From contig JAEDOK010000089.1 of NCBI GenBank assembly GCA_016302005.1, positions 1 through 6,945 on the forward strand: DNA of 6,945 bases, written 5' to 3'. The position numbers and the translations under genes are program-made. Shown one piece after another: positions 6,050 to 6,945 of this stretch; the first letter of the stretch is position 1; each line of letters starts with the position of its first letter. This stretch comes from Oscillospiraceae bacterium. GTDB taxonomy: Bacteria; Bacillota_A; Clostridia; Oscillospirales; Oscillospiraceae. The notes beneath the pieces were generated by a model. The model was not told where the DNA came from, did not search any database, and saw only the letters and a list, made by a program, of their open reading frames with translations.

Positions 6050-6787
6050 ATGAAGATGAAGCACATTAACAAGTTGATTTCTCTCATTCTTTGCTTTGCG
6101 ATATTACCCATGTGTTTTTTTGCAGCCAATGCAGAAACAGACGGCGTATTGTACACTGATGTACCCGAAAACGCATGGTATACAGAAGCAGTATATGACG
6201 TCACGGCAAACGGGCTGATGAATGGTTTTGGTGACAGCTTTAAGCCCAACGAAAAGCTGACGCGTGCACAGGCGGCGACCCTGATTTGGCGCTTGGCCGG
6301 CTCACCGCCCACATTTGAAGACAACGATGTCGCCAACGGTTTTTATGGGGGTTATACCGATGTCAATTATCAAAATCCAAGCTGGTATTTTCAAGCTGTG
6401 ATTTGGTGTCGAAACGAACGGATAATGACCGGCTATTCATTGCCACCACTCCGAGCTCCAAATGGAGATATATATGATGGATGGCCAATCACCGCGTTTC
6501 ACCCTGATCAAGCTATCACGCGTGAAGAGTTTGCTGTGGTGATCTACCACTTTGTGAAAGATCACTTGGATTACCATGCAGCTTTAGGTGCTTTCTCTGA
6601 TATGGATGAAGTAAGCAACTGGGCATACGAGTCGCTTGTCTGGTGCACTGAGCGAGGCATCATTTTAGGTACAAGGTCAAACCATAGAAGCTATCTGCAC
6701 CCCAAAGCCGAGGTTACCCGCGCGGAGGCTGCGATGATCTTCATGCGCCTGAGCCAGTGGATGGAGCAACAACAGAAGCCGGAATAA
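6050..6787 (+). CDS. Small secreted protein composed of three SLH domains
   Basis: A 245-residue predicted wall-associated protein. Residues 1-28 are a signal peptide (MKMKHINK, hydrophobic core, then AANA with likely cleavage before Glu29). The rest is three SLH domains with almost nothing else: about 35-84 (TRAQ 71-74), 102-167 (TREE 157-160) and 182-234 (TRAE 223-226). The second domain has an extra loop of roughly 18 residues (about 130-148, rich in Pro, Gly and Asp) before the TREE motif. The ATG at 6050 follows GAAAGG (6035-6040) by nine bases; a second in-frame ATG at 6056 is an alternative. Frame-continuous codons run back to 5990 without a start codon. No enzyme or binding domain is present, so a structural role in the wall, or competition for SLH binding sites, is possible; the function is unknown. 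Its base composition is the least GC-rich of the genes here. The gene has its own promoter and terminator. Confidence 0.9.
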   Translation: MKMKHINKLISLILCFAILPMCFFAANAETDGVLYTDVPENAWYTEAVYDVTANGLMNGFGDSFKPNEKLTRAQAATLIWRLAGSPPTFEDNDVANGFYGGYTDVNYQNPSWYFQAVIWCRNERIMTGYSLPPLRAPNGDIYDGWPITAFHPDQAITREEFAVVIYHFVKDHLDYHAALGAFSDMDEVSNWAYESLVWCTERGIILGTRSNHRSYLHPKAEVTRAEAAMIFMRLSQWMEQQQKPE

Positions 6788-6804
6788 ACCGCAATATAAA
6801 CTTT

Positions 6805-6834
6805 ACCGTGCAGACCGGAAGCGGTCTGCACGGT
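6805..6834 (+). terminator. Hairpin terminator after the small SLH gene
   Basis: ACCGTGCAGACCG (6805-6817), loop GAAG, CGGTCTGCACGGT (6822-6834) form a perfect 13-bp GC-rich stem starting 18 bases after the stop codon. The following tract is weak (TTGCT), so termination may rely partly on the second hairpin just downstream. Confidence 0.8.
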
Positions 6835-6842
6835 TTGCTATG

Positions 6843-6877
6843 AAAAAGCCTCTCCACGCGTTTTCGTGGAGAGGCTT
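6843..6877 (-). terminator. Rho-independent terminator of the rpsR transcript
   Basis: AAGCCTCTCCACG (6846-6858), loop CGTTTT, CGTGGAGAGGCTT (6865-6877) form a perfect 13-bp stem. Read on the minus strand, the right-hand arm comes first and the stem is followed by a run of T (the complement of AAAAA at 6843-6847). This places a standard terminator 11 bases after the rpsR stop. On the plus strand it can back up the preceding hairpin, separating the two convergent units. Confidence 0.88.
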
Positions 6878-6888
6878 CATTCTTGCAA

Positions 6889-6945
6889 TCAGTCTGCGAC
6901 GTAGGGCAGCAGAGCGATCTGACGGGCGCGCTTGATGGCGATCGT
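6889..6945 (-). CDS. rpsR: 30S ribosomal protein S18, C-terminal end only
   Basis: Reading the minus strand from 6945 gives TIAIKRARQIALLPYVAD followed by TGA (complement of 6889-6891). The AIKRARxxALLPYV block is the conserved C-terminus of bacterial ribosomal protein S18, a small-subunit protein that pairs with S6. Only 18 residues are visible and the gene continues off the right edge. In Firmicutes rpsR usually ends an rpsF-ssb-rpsR operon, and the terminator just beyond the stop fits rpsR being the last gene. The gene is convergent with the SLH gene. Confidence 0.9.
   Translation of the reverse strand, partial: TIAIKRARQIALLPYVAD

Noticed and set aside
6095..6120. Possible lipoprotein signal (LPMC at residues 19-22) in the small SLH protein
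   Set aside because: The residue before Cys is Met, not Gly, Ala or Ser as a lipobox needs, and a normal AANA-E cleavage site follows; a standard signal peptide is more likely.

Overview
The window looks like chromosome from a fairly GC-rich anaerobic Firmicute of the class Clostridia, probably Oscillospiraceae-like. This rests on three things: the clostridial style of the TopB protein with its C-terminal zinc ribbons, the two S-layer-homology (SLH) proteins with the 'AVxWCxxxGIxxG' style of repeat, and the BspA-type leucine-rich-repeat (LRR) protein typical of gut clostridia. The taxonomic call is inference; there is no 16S or tRNA in the window.

Layout, left to right. (1) 1-313: the 3' end of a cyclophilin-type peptidyl-prolyl isomerase gene, whose stop codon overlaps the start of (2) topB (313-2484), a complete DNA topoisomerase III. 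(3) 2485-2657: a rho-independent terminator followed by a perfect-consensus TTGACA-17-TATAAT promoter. (4) 2658-5627: a 989-residue secreted protein with three capped LRR solenoid modules and three C-terminal SLH domains, started at a TTG codon. (5) 5628-6049 (about 420 bases without an intact gene): a second, decayed copy of the last 42 codons of topB, a strong terminator abutting its stop codon, a second promoter and a leader with an unexplained strong Shine-Dalgarno sequence. (6) 6050-6787: a 245-residue secreted protein made almost only of three SLH domains. (7) 6788-6888: two hairpin terminators. (8) 6889-6945, minus strand: the last codons of rpsR (ribosomal protein S18).

The two ends are housekeeping genes (ppiase-topB on one side, rpsR convergent on the other). 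Between them sit two surface-protein genes, each with its own promoter and terminator, and visibly less GC-rich than topB. The most notable structure is that the LRR-SLH gene is bracketed by two direct copies of the topB 3' end (2356-2484 and 5681-5809; 123 of 129 bases identical, no gaps, by my hand alignment). This suggests that the gene arrived by a duplication or integration event at the 3' end of topB, and that it could be lost again by recombination between the copies. Functionally, the two SLH proteins are predicted to be exported and held non-covalently on the cell wall, where the LRR protein could mediate adhesion or ligand binding. No defence system, transposase, integrase, CRISPR array or RNA gene was recognised.
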